Source: Solilutibacter silvestris
Lineage (GTDB): Bacteria > Pseudomonadota > Gammaproteobacteria > Xanthomonadales > Xanthomonadaceae
Direction of reading: 5' to 3'
Assembly: GCF_002895945.1 (NCBI RefSeq)
Contig: NZ_NPZB01000002.1
Span: 124,001 to 188,000, forward strand
DNA: 64,000 nt
Made by a program: the position numbers and the translations under genes. Position 1 is the first letter of the stretch. Each line of letters begins with the position of its first letter. The notes beneath the pieces are model-generated. The model was given only the letters and a program-made list of their open reading frames with translations. It had not been told where the DNA came from and did no database searches. Below, piece by piece: positions 9,461-18,268 of the stretch.

Positions 9461-9550
9461 TACAGGTCAGTGTGGTCGTGGTGGAACTCCAGCCACCAAA
9501 CTGAATGTGCAGCCGATTTGTGTGGCGCCTGTCACTTTTAATGTACGGAG

Positions 9551-9626
9551 TATGAATTTCTCACCTAAAATTCATTTATGAATGCGTGATGAGGGACTTG
9601 TTAAGGATTTGTTTCTGTCGCATAGT
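9551..9626 (+). promoter_or_regulatory. Receptor-2 promoter and conserved upstream element
   Basis: TTGTTA (9598-9603), 17 bases, CATAGT (9621-9626), identical boxes and spacing to receptor 1. Upstream, the AT-rich block contains ATTCATTTATGAAT, a perfect 6+2+6 palindrome (9571-9584) that is only partly preserved in copy 1. The rest of the 304-base gap 9402-9705 holds the preceding terminator and an 80-nt leader; no gene is seen there. Confidence 0.55.
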
Positions 9627-9705
9627 CGGTCGGTCAGGCAATCTCGGTAGAACGGGTATGCCTGCGAGCATTTCACGCGTTTCCACACCCATGGGGTTCA
9701 AATCA

Positions 9706-12700
9706 ATGGCATCCAATTCAATCAGGTCCGGCTTCAAGCGTAGTGCTCTGACGGTTGCGCTCGGTCTCTGCTTCGCAGGCACCGTCCACGCGCAGGCGAC
9801 CACCGGCACCGTGTACGGCAACGCTGCTCCCGGCGAAACCATCACCCTCGTCAGCGACACCGGCTTTGCACGCACTATTGGCGTCGACAGCTCTGGCCGC
9901 TATAGCGCGGGCAACCTGCCGGTCGGCAATTACACCGTCACCGCCAAGAAGGGCGACCAGGTCGTCGGCACCAAGCAGATACTGGTGAAGGTGAGCTCGG
10001 GTACGGAAGCATCGTTCGCCGGTGCAGCTGCGAACACCAGCAATGAACTTGGCACGATTACCGTCACCGCGACTGGCGCCGGCATCGACGTGACGCAGGT
10101 CGACTCACGCACCGTCATCACCGCGAAGGACTTGGCTGTGCTGCCGGTGGCGCACAGCGCCGAAGCCATCGCGTTGCTGGCCCCGGGCACCGTCAAGGGC
10201 AGTGGCTACTTCGGCAACGGTAGTACGGTGTCGTTCGGCGGCGCCGGCGTGACCGAAAACGCCTATTACATCAACGGCTTCAACGTCTCCGATCCGCTCG
10301 CCAACATCGGCGGCCTCGGCTTGCCGTACGGCTCGATCGCCCAGCAGGAAACCTACACTGGCGGCTACAGCGCCATGTACGGTCGTTCCGATGGTGGCGT
10401 GATCAGCCAGGTCGGCAAGCGCGGCACCAATGACTGGCACTTCGGTGGTCAGGTCTCTTGGCGCCCGAAGGCGCTTGCCTCCGCGCCGAAGAACATCTTC
10501 TATCCCACCGCGAACCTGCCGGGCGGCACCAACACCGGTGACCCGGCCAGCATGATTGGCACCACCAATGCAAATGGCGTGCCGGTCAAAGCGTGGCATT
10601 ACGACAATGCCGCGTTGCCGGGCAGCCTGTACCGTGACCGCAGCAAGGACAAGCTGTGGAACACCACGTATGACGCCTATATCGGCGGCCCACTGGTTCC
10701 CGACAAGTTGTTCTTCTTCCTGTCGGCAGAGAAGTCCAAGGACTCCTATGTCAGCACTGGAACCAATGTGCCCGCTACTACCCGTTCGTATATCGATAGT
10801 CCGTCAACCAAGATCTACGGCAAGATCGACTGGAACATCAATGACTCCAACATCTTTGAACTGACCGGCATCAAGGAAAACGATCATTCGCAAGGTGTTC
10901 GCTATAACGATGGTGGTGGTACGTCGTCGTACGGCACTGACGGCGCGTTTCGAGGCAATGCGACGCCGACCAAGCAAGATACCTTCGTCTACATCGCCAA
11001 GTACACCAACTACCTGACCGACAATCTGAACTTCTCGGTGACCTATGGCAAGGACGTGGTGCATAACCCGACCATGTTGGCCGTTGCTTCACCGCTGCCG
11101 TTCATTGCCAACACGCAGTACATCCCGACGGCCTACTACCCGGGTGGCTTGGATCTGCCGCAGGTCTCCAGCGGCGGCGGCACGCCGAATGCCAGGATGC
11201 AAGTCACGGGCGTGCGTTTCGACGTTCAATACAAAATCGGTTCGCATCAGATCACCGGTGGTATTGATGACTTGACCAATAACGCGGTCGGGCAGGGTGC
11301 CGCCACGTCCGGCCCCGGTTACTACTGGAGCTATCGCCCCAATGGCGTGAACGTTCGCCAATACTTCTTCAACACCCAAGCGTCGATGTCGGTGGTGCAG
11401 AAGGCGATCTACGTGGAAGACAATTGGCAGGTCACCGATCGCTTCCTGCTGAAGGCCGGTCTGCGCAGCGATGACTTCAACAACAAGAACAGCGCCGGCC
11501 AGAGCTACGTCCACGAGAAGCACCAGATCGCCCCGCGCATCGGTTTTGCCTGGGATATGAAGGGCGATTCGACCATGAAGTTGTTCGGCAACGTGGGTCG
11601 CTACTACCTCGCCCTGCCGAATGAAGTCGCGATCCGTGGCGCTTCGCCGTCCACCTACTACTACCAGAACTACACTTACACTGGCGTCGACGCTCATGGT
11701 CAACCGACCGGCCTGACCTACTTCCCGAACCCTGCAACCGCGAATGGCGGCTTCTCGGGCAACAACGAATTCGGCCAGGTCCCCGATCCGGCCGGCATCG
11801 CAGCCAAGAGCCTGAAGCCGCAATATAATGATGAAGCCATCCTCGGCCTCGACTACCAGTTCAGCAAGAAGTGGGTCGCTGGTGCCAAGGTCACTTATCG
11901 CAAGCTCGGTACCGTTATCGACGACTGGTGCGCCACGGGACCTGTTGCTGGTATGCTGCCGGGTGGGGGCGCGGATTACACCGTGCCGGGTTGCTATATC
12001 GTCAATCCTGGCCGTTCCAATACGTTCCATGTCCGCAACAATGTGACCGGCCAATATACGGATGTTATCCTGACCAACGCGCAAATGGGCTTCAACTCAT
12101 CGAATGCCGAGAAGCCGATTCGCAAGTACGAAGCGCTCGATCTGTACCTGGAGCATCCGTTCGACGGCAAGTGGCAATATCGCGTGGATTACACCTTCAG
12201 CCGCAACCCGGGTAATACCGAAGGCCAGGTGCGTTCCGACATCGGCCAGACCGACGTTTCCAAGACCGAGGACTGGGATTACGGCGGCCTGATGGTCAAT
12301 TCGTATGGCTACATGGCCAACGATCGTCGCCATGCCCTGCGCATGCGTGGCATGTACCAGTTTGCTCCGGAATGGCTGTTGACCGGCAAGCTGCTGGTGC
12401 AATCCGGCGTGCCGAAGAACTGCTTGGGTTACTTCTTCGGTGATACCGATCCGATCGGATACGGTTCGGCCTACCACACTTGCTACAACCAGGCATCGCC
12501 CCCGGGCAAGACGCATGGTCCGTGGACCAAGCAGCTCGACCTGGGCATCGTCTACCGTCCGAAGTACTTCAACAAGAAGCTGACCGCTTCGTTGGACGTG
12601 TTCAATATCACCAACGATCGCAAGCCGCTTCAGTACGATCCGACGCTGGAAACCAGCTCGGCGTCGGGTTCGGGTGACGGCACCGTCCGTGCTGCCTACG

Positions 12701-12762
12701 GTCTGCCGCTGTTCTCCCAGGCCCCGCGTTACGTGCAGTTGAGCGTCAGCTACGACTACTGA
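9706..12762 (+). CDS. TonB-dependent receptor, Oar-like, paralogue 2
   Basis: A 1018-residue paralogue of the preceding gene with the same architecture: near-identical signal peptide (cleavage after VHA, residue 29), carboxypeptidase-regulatory-like domain, ITVTATG TonB-box-like segment, plug with GGAGVTENAYYINGFNVS, barrel, and identical final residues YVQLSVSYDY. Differences concentrate in the parts expected to form extracellular loops, for example after RPKALASAPK and around residues 460-530, which suggests divergence in ligand range after tandem duplication. The start at 9706 aligns with paralogue 1; upstream in-frame codons from 9586 lie within the conserved promoter and leader and are unlikely to be used. 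It has its own promoter and terminator. Confidence 0.9.
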   Translation: MASNSIRSGFKRSALTVALGLCFAGTVHAQATTGTVYGNAAPGETITLVSDTGFARTIGVDSSGRYSAGNLPVGNYTVTAKKGDQVVGTKQILVKVSSGTEASFAGAAANTSNELGTITVTATGAGIDVTQVDSRTVITAKDLAVLPVAHSAEAIALLAPGTVKGSGYFGNGSTVSFGGAGVTENAYYINGFNVSDPLANIGGLGLPYGSIAQQETYTGGYSAMYGRSDGGVISQVGKRGTNDWHFGGQVSWRPKALASAPKNIFYPTANLPGGTNTGDPASMIGTTNANGVPVKAWHYDNAALPGSLYRDRSKDKLWNTTYDAYIGGPLVPDKLFFFLSAEKSKDSYVSTGTNVPATTRSYIDSPSTKIYGKIDWNINDSNIFELTGIKENDHSQGVRYNDGGGTSSYGTDGAFRGNATPTKQDTFVYIAKYTNYLTDNLNFSVTYGKDVVHNPTMLAVASPLPFIANTQYIPTAYYPGGLDLPQVSSGGGTPNARMQVTGVRFDVQYKIGSHQITGGIDDLTNNAVGQGAATSGPGYYWSYRPNGVNVRQYFFNTQASMSVVQKAIYVEDNWQVTDRFLLKAGLRSDDFNNKNSAGQSYVHEKHQIAPRIGFAWDMKGDSTMKLFGNVGRYYLALPNEVAIRGASPSTYYYQNYTYTGVDAHGQPTGLTYFPNPATANGGFSGNNEFGQVPDPAGIAAKSLKPQYNDEAILGLDYQFSKKWVAGAKVTYRKLGTVIDDWCATGPVAGMLPGGGADYTVPGCYIVNPGRSNTFHVRNNVTGQYTDVILTNAQMGFNSSNAEKPIRKYEALDLYLEHPFDGKWQYRVDYTFSRNPGNTEGQVRSDIGQTDVSKTEDWDYGGLMVNSYGYMANDRRHALRMRGMYQFAPEWLLTGKLLVQSGVPKNCLGYFFGDTDPIGYGSAYHTCYNQASPPGKTHGPWTKQLDLGIVYRPKYFNKKLTASLDVFNITNDRKPLQYDPTLETSSASGSGDGTVRAAYGLPLFSQAPRYVQLSVSYDY

Positions 12763-12790
12763 TAGCGGTTACCAGTAGTGCAATACCAGA

Positions 12791-12820
12791 GCGGCCACCT
12801 TCGGGTGGCCGCTTTTTTGT
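12791..12820 (+). terminator. Rho-independent terminator after receptor 2
   Basis: Nine-bp stem GCGGCCACC/GGTGGCCGC with TTCG loop (12791-12812) followed by TTTTTTG. It is stronger than the terminator of the upstream paralogue. Confidence 0.92.
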
Positions 12821-12823
12821 TGT

Positions 12824-12829
12824 TACCCT
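12824..12829 (+). promoter_or_regulatory. -10-like box for leaderless TPR-sulfotransferase gene
   Basis: TACCCT followed by six bases and then the ATG at 12836. No Shine-Dalgarno sequence is present and the upstream terminator separates the gene from the receptor, so it needs its own start. No good -35 box is visible. Confidence 0.3.
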
Positions 12830-12835
12830 GTTCGG

Positions 12836-14398
12836 ATGACATCGACTGATTCCCTCTTTGCGCAGGGGCGCTGGCCCGATGTCCGGACGTCGCTGCTGGC
12901 GCAATTGGCATCGGCCGGCGAGCGTGCGGACATCCTGATCAAGCTGTCCCATGTCGAATCGCAGCTGGGACGCTTCCGGTTGGCAACGGAATACGCGGTG
13001 CGCGCGTCCAAGTTGCGCCCGGAGAGCATCGAAGTGCTGTCCGATGTGATGGCCCGGTTGCGGGTCTACAACATGGCCGATGATTTTCTCGCCTATGTCG
13101 AGCGGTTGGGGCCGCCGTCGCGAATGCCGATCCCGGTGTTGTTGGCGACTGCATCCGAACTCTCGTTCTTCAACCTGCAGGACCGTGCGCTCGAATATGT
13201 CGAGGAAGCCTTCCGCGGGGATCCGGATTACCCACCGACATTGTTGGCATTGGCCCAGGTGTGCATTTACATGGGGTATCCGGTTCGTGCGCTCAATGCA
13301 TTGCGCAGGTCGTTGCAACGGGCGCCAGAAATCCCGGAAACGTATCTGTTGCTGTCCCAGCTCGGGAAATCGGTGTGGGGTGATGTCGATGTCGCGAAAG
13401 CTGCGGAGCAGCAACTATCCCGCATTGGCGGCGACAAAGCGTCGGCTGCGATGAATCTTGCGTATGCCCTGCACCGATTCCACGATGGTGCGGCTGAGTA
13501 CGACCAGGCCTACGCTCGCCTTGCACAGGGAATGCGAATCAAGCGGGATACGCTCCGATACGAGAGCGCAGACTCGCGACGGCTGATCGAATTGCTCAAG
13601 CAGCTTCCGACGTCAGCCGCCAGCGGTGGTTGGACGGGGTCGGCGCGCCAACCGGTGTTCATTGTCGGGATGCACCGCTCGGGAACCACGTTACTGGAGC
13701 AGTTGCTCAGCGCGCATTCGCAGGTCCACGGCATCGGCGAGCTCTATGATTTCACCAGCGCCATGCGCTACGAGACCGACTATCACAGCAAAGGCGTGAT
13801 CGATGCGGCCCTGGTCGAGCGGACGCTGGCCAATACTCCGGACTACCCGGCGATCGGCAAGCGCTATCTGGATGGCCTCGAATGGCGGTTGGGGCCGGAG
13901 CCAATGTTCACGGACAAACTCCCGTCCAACTTCCTCAATATCGGATTCATCGCGCAGGCGCTGCCGAACGCGAAGATACTGCACATGGTGCGGGATCCCG
14001 TCGAGACCTGTTTCTCGAATCTGCGTGAGTTGTTCTCGGAAGCGAATCCATATTCCTACGACCAGATCGAGGTGGCGGAGTATTACGCGATGTATCGGGA
14101 GTTGATGGCGCACTGGAAGGCGCGTTTCCCCGGTCGCATTCTCGACGTCGATTACACGCGACTGACGCGTGATCCCGGACAGGTGATGCGGGAGGTCGCG
14201 GAATTCTGTGGACTGGAGTTCGAGCAGGCGATGCTGAGCACGTCTTCATCGCAGCGCAGCGTGGCGACCGCGAGTGCCATGCAGGTACGGGAGGGTGTCG
14301 TTCGGCGGGATACCCCGAAGTGGAAGCCGTATGAACGGCATTTGTTGCCGTTGACTACCCGGTTACAGGAGTTGGGAGTCCGAACCGGCGACTGCTAG
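12836..14398 (+). CDS. TPR-repeat sulfotransferase family protein
   Basis: Predicted cytoplasmic protein of 520 residues with two parts. Residues 1-260 are helical repeats of the tetratricopeptide type (for example around AEYAVRASKLRPESIEVLSD and DRALEYVEEAFRGDPDYPP). Residues 270-515 are a sulfotransferase domain whose PAPS-binding loop is GMHRSGTT at 278-285, followed by MVRDPVETCFSNLRELF as the 3'-phosphate-binding segment. It would transfer sulfate from PAPS to an unknown acceptor, perhaps a protein or glycan docked on the TPR part. It follows the receptor pair on the same strand but beyond a strong terminator. A functional link to the receptors is inference. Confidence 0.8.
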   Translation: MTSTDSLFAQGRWPDVRTSLLAQLASAGERADILIKLSHVESQLGRFRLATEYAVRASKLRPESIEVLSDVMARLRVYNMADDFLAYVERLGPPSRMPIPVLLATASELSFFNLQDRALEYVEEAFRGDPDYPPTLLALAQVCIYMGYPVRALNALRRSLQRAPEIPETYLLLSQLGKSVWGDVDVAKAAEQQLSRIGGDKASAAMNLAYALHRFHDGAAEYDQAYARLAQGMRIKRDTLRYESADSRRLIELLKQLPTSAASGGWTGSARQPVFIVGMHRSGTTLLEQLLSAHSQVHGIGELYDFTSAMRYETDYHSKGVIDAALVERTLANTPDYPAIGKRYLDGLEWRLGPEPMFTDKLPSNFLNIGFIAQALPNAKILHMVRDPVETCFSNLRELFSEANPYSYDQIEVAEYYAMYRELMAHWKARFPGRILDVDYTRLTRDPGQVMREVAEFCGLEFEQAMLSTSSSQRSVATASAMQVREGVVRRDTPKWKPYERHLLPLTTRLQELGVRTGDC

Positions 14399-14414
14399 GC
14401 GACAAAACCCCGCC

Positions 14415-15230
14415 TTAGAGATCCTGCTGATATCGCACATACGGCACCGCGCTATCTTCCTTGCCATCCTTGTTGGGGACGGCGAAGGGATTGCTGCCCT
14501 TGGTGACGATGTTTTCCGCGCCGACCGAAAGCTGGCCGCTCCACGGGGTGCGCCAAGTGACGCCGAGGCCGAAGCCTTCGAATTTCGGTTGGCCGGGAAC
14601 GTTGACGACGCGGCCGAAGATGTTGGCGCGGATGTTGCCGACGCCGCCGCCGAGGCTGAGCGACTGGGTGTTCCAGTGGTCGGCGAGGACCTGCATTTCG
14701 GTGGCGGGGACGAGGCGGGCGTTCGCGGTGGTTCCGGCGATCGAGACCACGCCGTTGCGGCCAATCGTGCGTTCCGCGAACAGCGCCATGTCGGTCTGCT
14801 GCACCTTGCCACCGGCCGGTGTCAGCCATTCGGGAAGGCCGGTATTGCCCTTGCCGATGTTGAAGCCGAGGTGATTCCCGCCCTTCTGGACGCTGGCGCC
14901 GACACCGTGGCGATTGTTGCCGCCAAGCGTGCCGAGCATGCAGCTGCTCGAGAGATTGCGGATCGATTGCTCGGTCGTGCCGGAATCGCAGAGCAGGGCG
15001 AGCGATTCACCGCTGCCTAGGCCAAAGGCGCTTTCCAGGGAACTGCTGCCGAAGCGCCACTGGGCGCGCTTGCCGCCGACGGCGATCGGATCAAGCCGCA
15101 GGAAGGCTTCGACCTTGCCGCTCTTGTTGTTCACGATCGGAACCAGGGCCGATGACTGCGCATACGCAGAGCCGCTGCAGGCAATGGCCAGCAGGGAAAC
15201 GGCGACGGCAGTACGGAACCGGTTGTTCAT
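14415..15230 (-). CDS. Exported protein, probably outer-membrane barrel; function unknown
   Basis: A 271-residue protein with a clear signal peptide (cleavage after AYA, residue 24). The mature part is rich in Gly, Asn and alternating hydrophobic residues typical of beta-barrels or beta-helices (GLGVTWRTPWSGQLSVGAENIV). Two cysteines (LLCDSG, SSSCMLG) could form a disulfide. I recognise no named family. It ends YQQDL rather than in an aromatic residue, so classical barrel insertion is not certain. It has a good promoter at 15310-15282 with the same TTGTTAAGGA element as the receptor genes, and a leader of about 45-50 nt without an obvious Shine-Dalgarno sequence. Confidence 0.65.
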   Translation of the reverse strand: MNNRFRTAVAVSLLAIACSGSAYAQSSALVPIVNNKSGKVEAFLRLDPIAVGGKRAQWRFGSSSLESAFGLGSGESLALLCDSGTTEQSIRNLSSSCMLGTLGGNNRHGVGASVQKGGNHLGFNIGKGNTGLPEWLTPAGGKVQQTDMALFAERTIGRNGVVSIAGTTANARLVPATEMQVLADHWNTQSLSLGGGVGNIRANIFGRVVNVPGQPKFEGFGLGVTWRTPWSGQLSVGAENIVTKGSNPFAVPNKDGKEDSAVPYVRYQQDL

Positions 15231-15281
15231 CGGCAGTCAGACTGGGCGTGATGCCCGAAGTTCCCCTCTTTGAACGGATTG

Positions 15282-15310
15282 ATTCTAGTCCGTTTATGTT
15301 TCCTTAACAA
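15282..15310 (-). promoter_or_regulatory. Promoter of the exported barrel-like gene
   Basis: TTGTTA (15310-15305), exactly 17 bases, TAGAAT (15287-15282) on the minus strand; 4/6 and 5/6 matches to the sigma-70 consensus. The -35 begins TTGTTAAGGA, as in both receptor promoters. Confidence 0.6.
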
Positions 15311-15333
15311 CTGCGGAGACTAGCGCAATTCAG

Positions 15334-16221
15334 CTATTGCAGGCGTGAAGAGGATGCCACGGGAGGCGGGGTTTGGAACAGCTGTTCGATCTCGCCCTTG
15401 CTGAGACGATAGTGCTGGCCGCAGAACTCGCAGATGATCTCGGCCTGTCCGGACTCGGCGGCGGCATCGGCTTCTTCGCGGCCGAGCGCACGCAGCATGT
15501 CCTCGACCCGGCCCTGCGAGCAGGAGCAGCCGAATTCCAGTGGTTTCGCCCCCAAATCCTGCACGGTTTCCTGATGGAACAGGCGGGTGAGGAGGGTGTC
15601 GGCGGGCAGGGCCAGCAATTCGTCGCGGCCCAGGGTGGCGGCCAGCATCGAAATGCGGTTCCAGCCATCGTCGTCGCTGCCGGCGCCGGGCAACACTTGC
15701 AACAGCAGGCCGGCGGCGCGTTCGCCATCGGCGGCGAGGATCAACCGGGTCGGCAATTGTTCGGAACGATCGAAATAGTCTTCGAGCGCGCCCGACAGCG
15801 TCGGCGATTCCAGCGGCACCAGTCCCTGGTAGCGCACGGGTTCGCCACCGCCGAGGCCGGGGTTCTCGATGGTGACGGCAAGCAGGGCATCGTCGCCCAG
15901 CGCGGTGAGGTCGCGTGGCGGTTCGGCGCCTTCGGCGAGGCGGGCGATGCCGCGCAGGGTACCGGCGGCGGTGCATTCCGCGAACAGGGTGCGCAAGGCG
16001 CCACTGCTGCGGGCCTGCAGCGAGAGGCGTCCTTCCACCTTGGTATGTGCGCTGAGCAGGGCGCTGGCGACCAGCGCTTCACCCAGCATTGCTTCCACCG
16101 CTTGCGGGTAGTGGGCGTGGGAGAGGATGTGCTTCCAGGTGGCGTCGAGTCGCACGTGGGCGCCGCGGACGTGGGCATCCGGCAGCAGGAAACGATGGAG
16201 GAGATCGCTGGAATCGCTCAT
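15334..16221 (-). CDS. hslO: Redox-regulated chaperone Hsp33
   Basis: Cytoplasmic holdase chaperone activated by oxidation or heat, protecting unfolding proteins. The 295-residue length is typical. The C-terminal redox switch is complete: Cys232 and Cys234 in CSC plus Cys264 and Cys267 in CEFC bind one zinc until oxidised. The start at 16221 is chosen from family length; a longer open frame reaches 16431 but runs into the neighbouring divergent gene. Its start codon lies 29 bases from the divergent mtgA start. Confidence 0.93.
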   Translation of the reverse strand: MSDSSDLLHRFLLPDAHVRGAHVRLDATWKHILSHAHYPQAVEAMLGEALVASALLSAHTKVEGRLSLQARSSGALRTLFAECTAAGTLRGIARLAEGAEPPRDLTALGDDALLAVTIENPGLGGGEPVRYQGLVPLESPTLSGALEDYFDRSEQLPTRLILAADGERAAGLLLQVLPGAGSDDDGWNRISMLAATLGRDELLALPADTLLTRLFHQETVQDLGAKPLEFGCSCSQGRVEDMLRALGREEADAAAESGQAEIICEFCGQHYRLSKGEIEQLFQTPPPVASSSRLQ

Positions 16222-16249
16222 GGTCGTGGATCGCGGGGATAATGATCGG

Positions 16250-17071
16250 ATGGGTCGATCTTCAGTCAATTCAAATGGGGACGCATCGTTGGATGCGCAA
16301 GGGACGCGTCGAGGCAGTCGGCGAAAACGCCTGCGCAAGTGGCTGCTGTGGCTGCCGGCGATCGCGTTGGGATTCAGCATCTTGCAAGTGGCGAGCCTGC
16401 GGGTGATCAATCCGCCGTTTTCCAGTTTCATGGCGATCCGTTTGCTGGGCGCGTGGCTGTCCGGCGATGGCGGATTCCGCGTCGCCTACGACTGGCGACC
16501 GCTGGCGAAAATTTCACCATCGTTGCCGGTGGCGGTGATGGCGTCCGAGGACCAGAAGTTCGCCGAACACGATGGCTTCGATTTCGATGCGATCCAGGCC
16601 GCGGAACGCTACAACGCGCGGATGAAGGCGCGGGCGGAAGCGCGTGGCAGGCCGGTGACGAAAGTGCGCGGCGCCAGCACCATCAGCCAGCAGACCGCGA
16701 AGAACCTGTTCCTGTGGCAGGGTGACGGCGTGTTGCGCTGGGCGCGCAAGGGACTGGAGGTCTGGTACACGTTCCTGATGGAACACCTGTTGCCGAAGGA
16801 ACGCATCCTCGAGCTGTACGTCAACATCGCGGAGTTCGGCGATGGCGTGTACGGCGCGCAGGCGGCGTCGCGCAGTTTCTTCGGGGTCGATGCGTCAAGG
16901 ATGTCGTCGGCGCAGGCGGCGCGACTGGCGGCGGTGTTGCCGAGCCCGCGGCGTTTCAGTGCCGCGCATCCGAGCACCTATGTCTTGCGACGCGCCAATG
17001 CGATCCAGCGCCAGATGGGTAATCTTGGCGGCGTCGATGCGTTGCAGGATGTGGAAGACGCCGGGCGTTGA
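16250..17071 (+). CDS. mtgA: Monofunctional peptidoglycan glycosyltransferase
   Basis: Polymerises lipid II into glycan strands at the inner membrane (GT51 family, no transpeptidase domain). In the 273-residue product the N-terminus is basic, followed by one membrane segment (WLLWLPAIALGFSILQVASL, about 30-50). Catalytic Glu100 sits in ASEDQKFAEHDGFD. RGASTISQQTAKNLFLW and KERILELYVNIAEFGDGVYG are the other GT51 signature blocks. The start at 16250 leaves a normal length; the earlier in-frame ATG at 16220 overlaps the divergent hslO start codon and gives an unusually long basic tail. Confidence 0.92.
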   Translation: MGRSSVNSNGDASLDAQGTRRGSRRKRLRKWLLWLPAIALGFSILQVASLRVINPPFSSFMAIRLLGAWLSGDGGFRVAYDWRPLAKISPSLPVAVMASEDQKFAEHDGFDFDAIQAAERYNARMKARAEARGRPVTKVRGASTISQQTAKNLFLWQGDGVLRWARKGLEVWYTFLMEHLLPKERILELYVNIAEFGDGVYGAQAASRSFFGVDASRMSSAQAARLAAVLPSPRRFSAAHPSTYVLRRANAIQRQMGNLGGVDALQDVEDAGR

Positions 17072-17127
17072 GCGGGGCACGGCGGTGGGAGTAAGCTGGA
17101 GACCGGCTTGCCGCGCGAGGAATCGTC

Positions 17128-17559
17128 ATGGGACAGGTTCGGTTTTTGCTTGAGGGGAAAAAGGTTTCCGGGGTGGTATCGATCGCGCCAACGGCGCCGG
17201 TGATCGATGCCCTGAAGCTGATGGCCGCACACGGCATTGGCGCGGTATTGGTGATGGAAGGATCGAAACTGATCGGCATCCTTTCCGAACGTGATTACGC
17301 CCGAAAAGTCGTGTTGCTGGGACGCACCTCGGCGACCACGCCGGTCAGCGACATCATGAGTCATGAAGTGGTGTGCGCGCGGCCCGGCGACGATATCCAC
17401 CAGTGCATGCAGGTGATGACCGAAAAGCGCGTGCGCCATCTGCCGATCCTCGACCACAAGGAAGTGATCGGCCTGGTATCGATCGGCGACCTGGTGAAGG
17501 CGGTGATCGACGAGCAGCGCAACGAATTGCGCCACCTGCAGGACTACATCACGTCGTAG
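17128..17559 (+). CDS. CBS-domain-pair protein
   Basis: A 143-residue cytoplasmic protein made almost entirely of two CBS motifs (about 10-65 and 75-135: GIGAVLVMEGSKLIGILSERD and RVRHLPILDHKEVIGLVSIGD). Such stand-alone pairs bind adenine nucleotides or similar ligands and regulate partners; the partner here is unknown. GAGGA seven bases before the ATG supports the start. It ends three bases before the convergent PAQR gene. Confidence 0.88.
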   Translation: MGQVRFLLEGKKVSGVVSIAPTAPVIDALKLMAAHGIGAVLVMEGSKLIGILSERDYARKVVLLGRTSATTPVSDIMSHEVVCARPGDDIHQCMQVMTEKRVRHLPILDHKEVIGLVSIGDLVKAVIDEQRNELRHLQDYITS

Positions 17560-17562
17560 GGT

Positions 17563-18210
17563 TTACGGCACTACCAGTTGCCACACGGCGACGAAATGGC
17601 AGACCGTTCCGGCAGCGACGAACAGATGCCAGATCGCGTGCGTGAACGGCAGTTTCTTGCTCATGTAGAACACGGTGCCAAGCGTGTAGCAGAGCCCGCC
17701 GGCAATGATCCATTCGAACACGCCCGGGCTGAGTGCGGCGCGCATCGTCCGCCATTCGAATACCCCCAGCCAGCCCATTGCGATGTAGATGAGGGTGGAG
17801 ACGAGCTTGAAACGGCCGGTGTAGAACAGTTTGAAGGTGATGCCGAGCGCGGCCAGGATCCAGATCACGATGAACAGGCGCATGCCGTCGGGCGCAGGCA
17901 ATGCCAGCAAGGTGAACGGCGTGTAGGTGCCGGCGATCAGCAGGTAGATGGCGCAGTGGTCGAACACCTTGAGGTGCGCGCGTCGTGCCGGGTCGGTGGC
18001 CGAGTGGTAGGTGGTGCTGGCGACGTACAACGCCAGCATCGATGCGGCGAACACCGCTGCCGAAAACAGCTGTTTGCCATCTGCGCCCTGCATTGCCGCG
18101 ACGACCAGCAGCACGATCCCCGCGATCAGGGCGGCAATGGCGCCAAGTCCGGCGGTCCAGACGTTGGCGCGTTCTTCGCGCGGCGTGTAAGTGGAGATGG
18201 CATGGCCCAT
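17563..18210 (-). CDS. trhA: PAQR/hemolysin III family membrane protein
   Basis: Seven-transmembrane protein of the PAQR superfamily, 215 residues from the preferred start. Family motifs are present: STTYHS in the second segment, FDHCAIYLLIAGTYTPF in the third, and HAIWHLFVAAGTVCHF near the C-terminus; their histidines and aspartate coordinate a metal in homologues. Members have been linked to membrane-lipid homeostasis (TrhA), and the haemolysin name is historical. An ATG at 18228 adds six residues, but 18210 is preferred because TATGCT lies exactly six bases upstream, the leaderless pattern repeated across this window. Confidence 0.85.
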   Translation of the reverse strand: MGHAISTYTPREERANVWTAGLGAIAALIAGIVLLVVAAMQGADGKQLFSAAVFAASMLALYVASTTYHSATDPARRAHLKVFDHCAIYLLIAGTYTPFTLLALPAPDGMRLFIVIWILAALGITFKLFYTGRFKLVSTLIYIAMGWLGVFEWRTMRAALSPGVFEWIIAGGLCYTLGTVFYMSKKLPFTHAIWHLFVAAGTVCHFVAVWQLVVP

Positions 18211-18216
18211 GACCGC

Positions 18217-18222
18217 AGCATA
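18217..18222 (-). promoter_or_regulatory. -10 box for leaderless PAQR gene
   Basis: TATGCT on the minus strand, then six bases, then ATG at 18210. No ribosome-binding site is visible before either candidate ATG. Confidence 0.35.
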
Positions 18223-18268
18223 CGTCATGGGAAAAGGAGAGGTTCACGATCGATATGGTCGCTGACGA

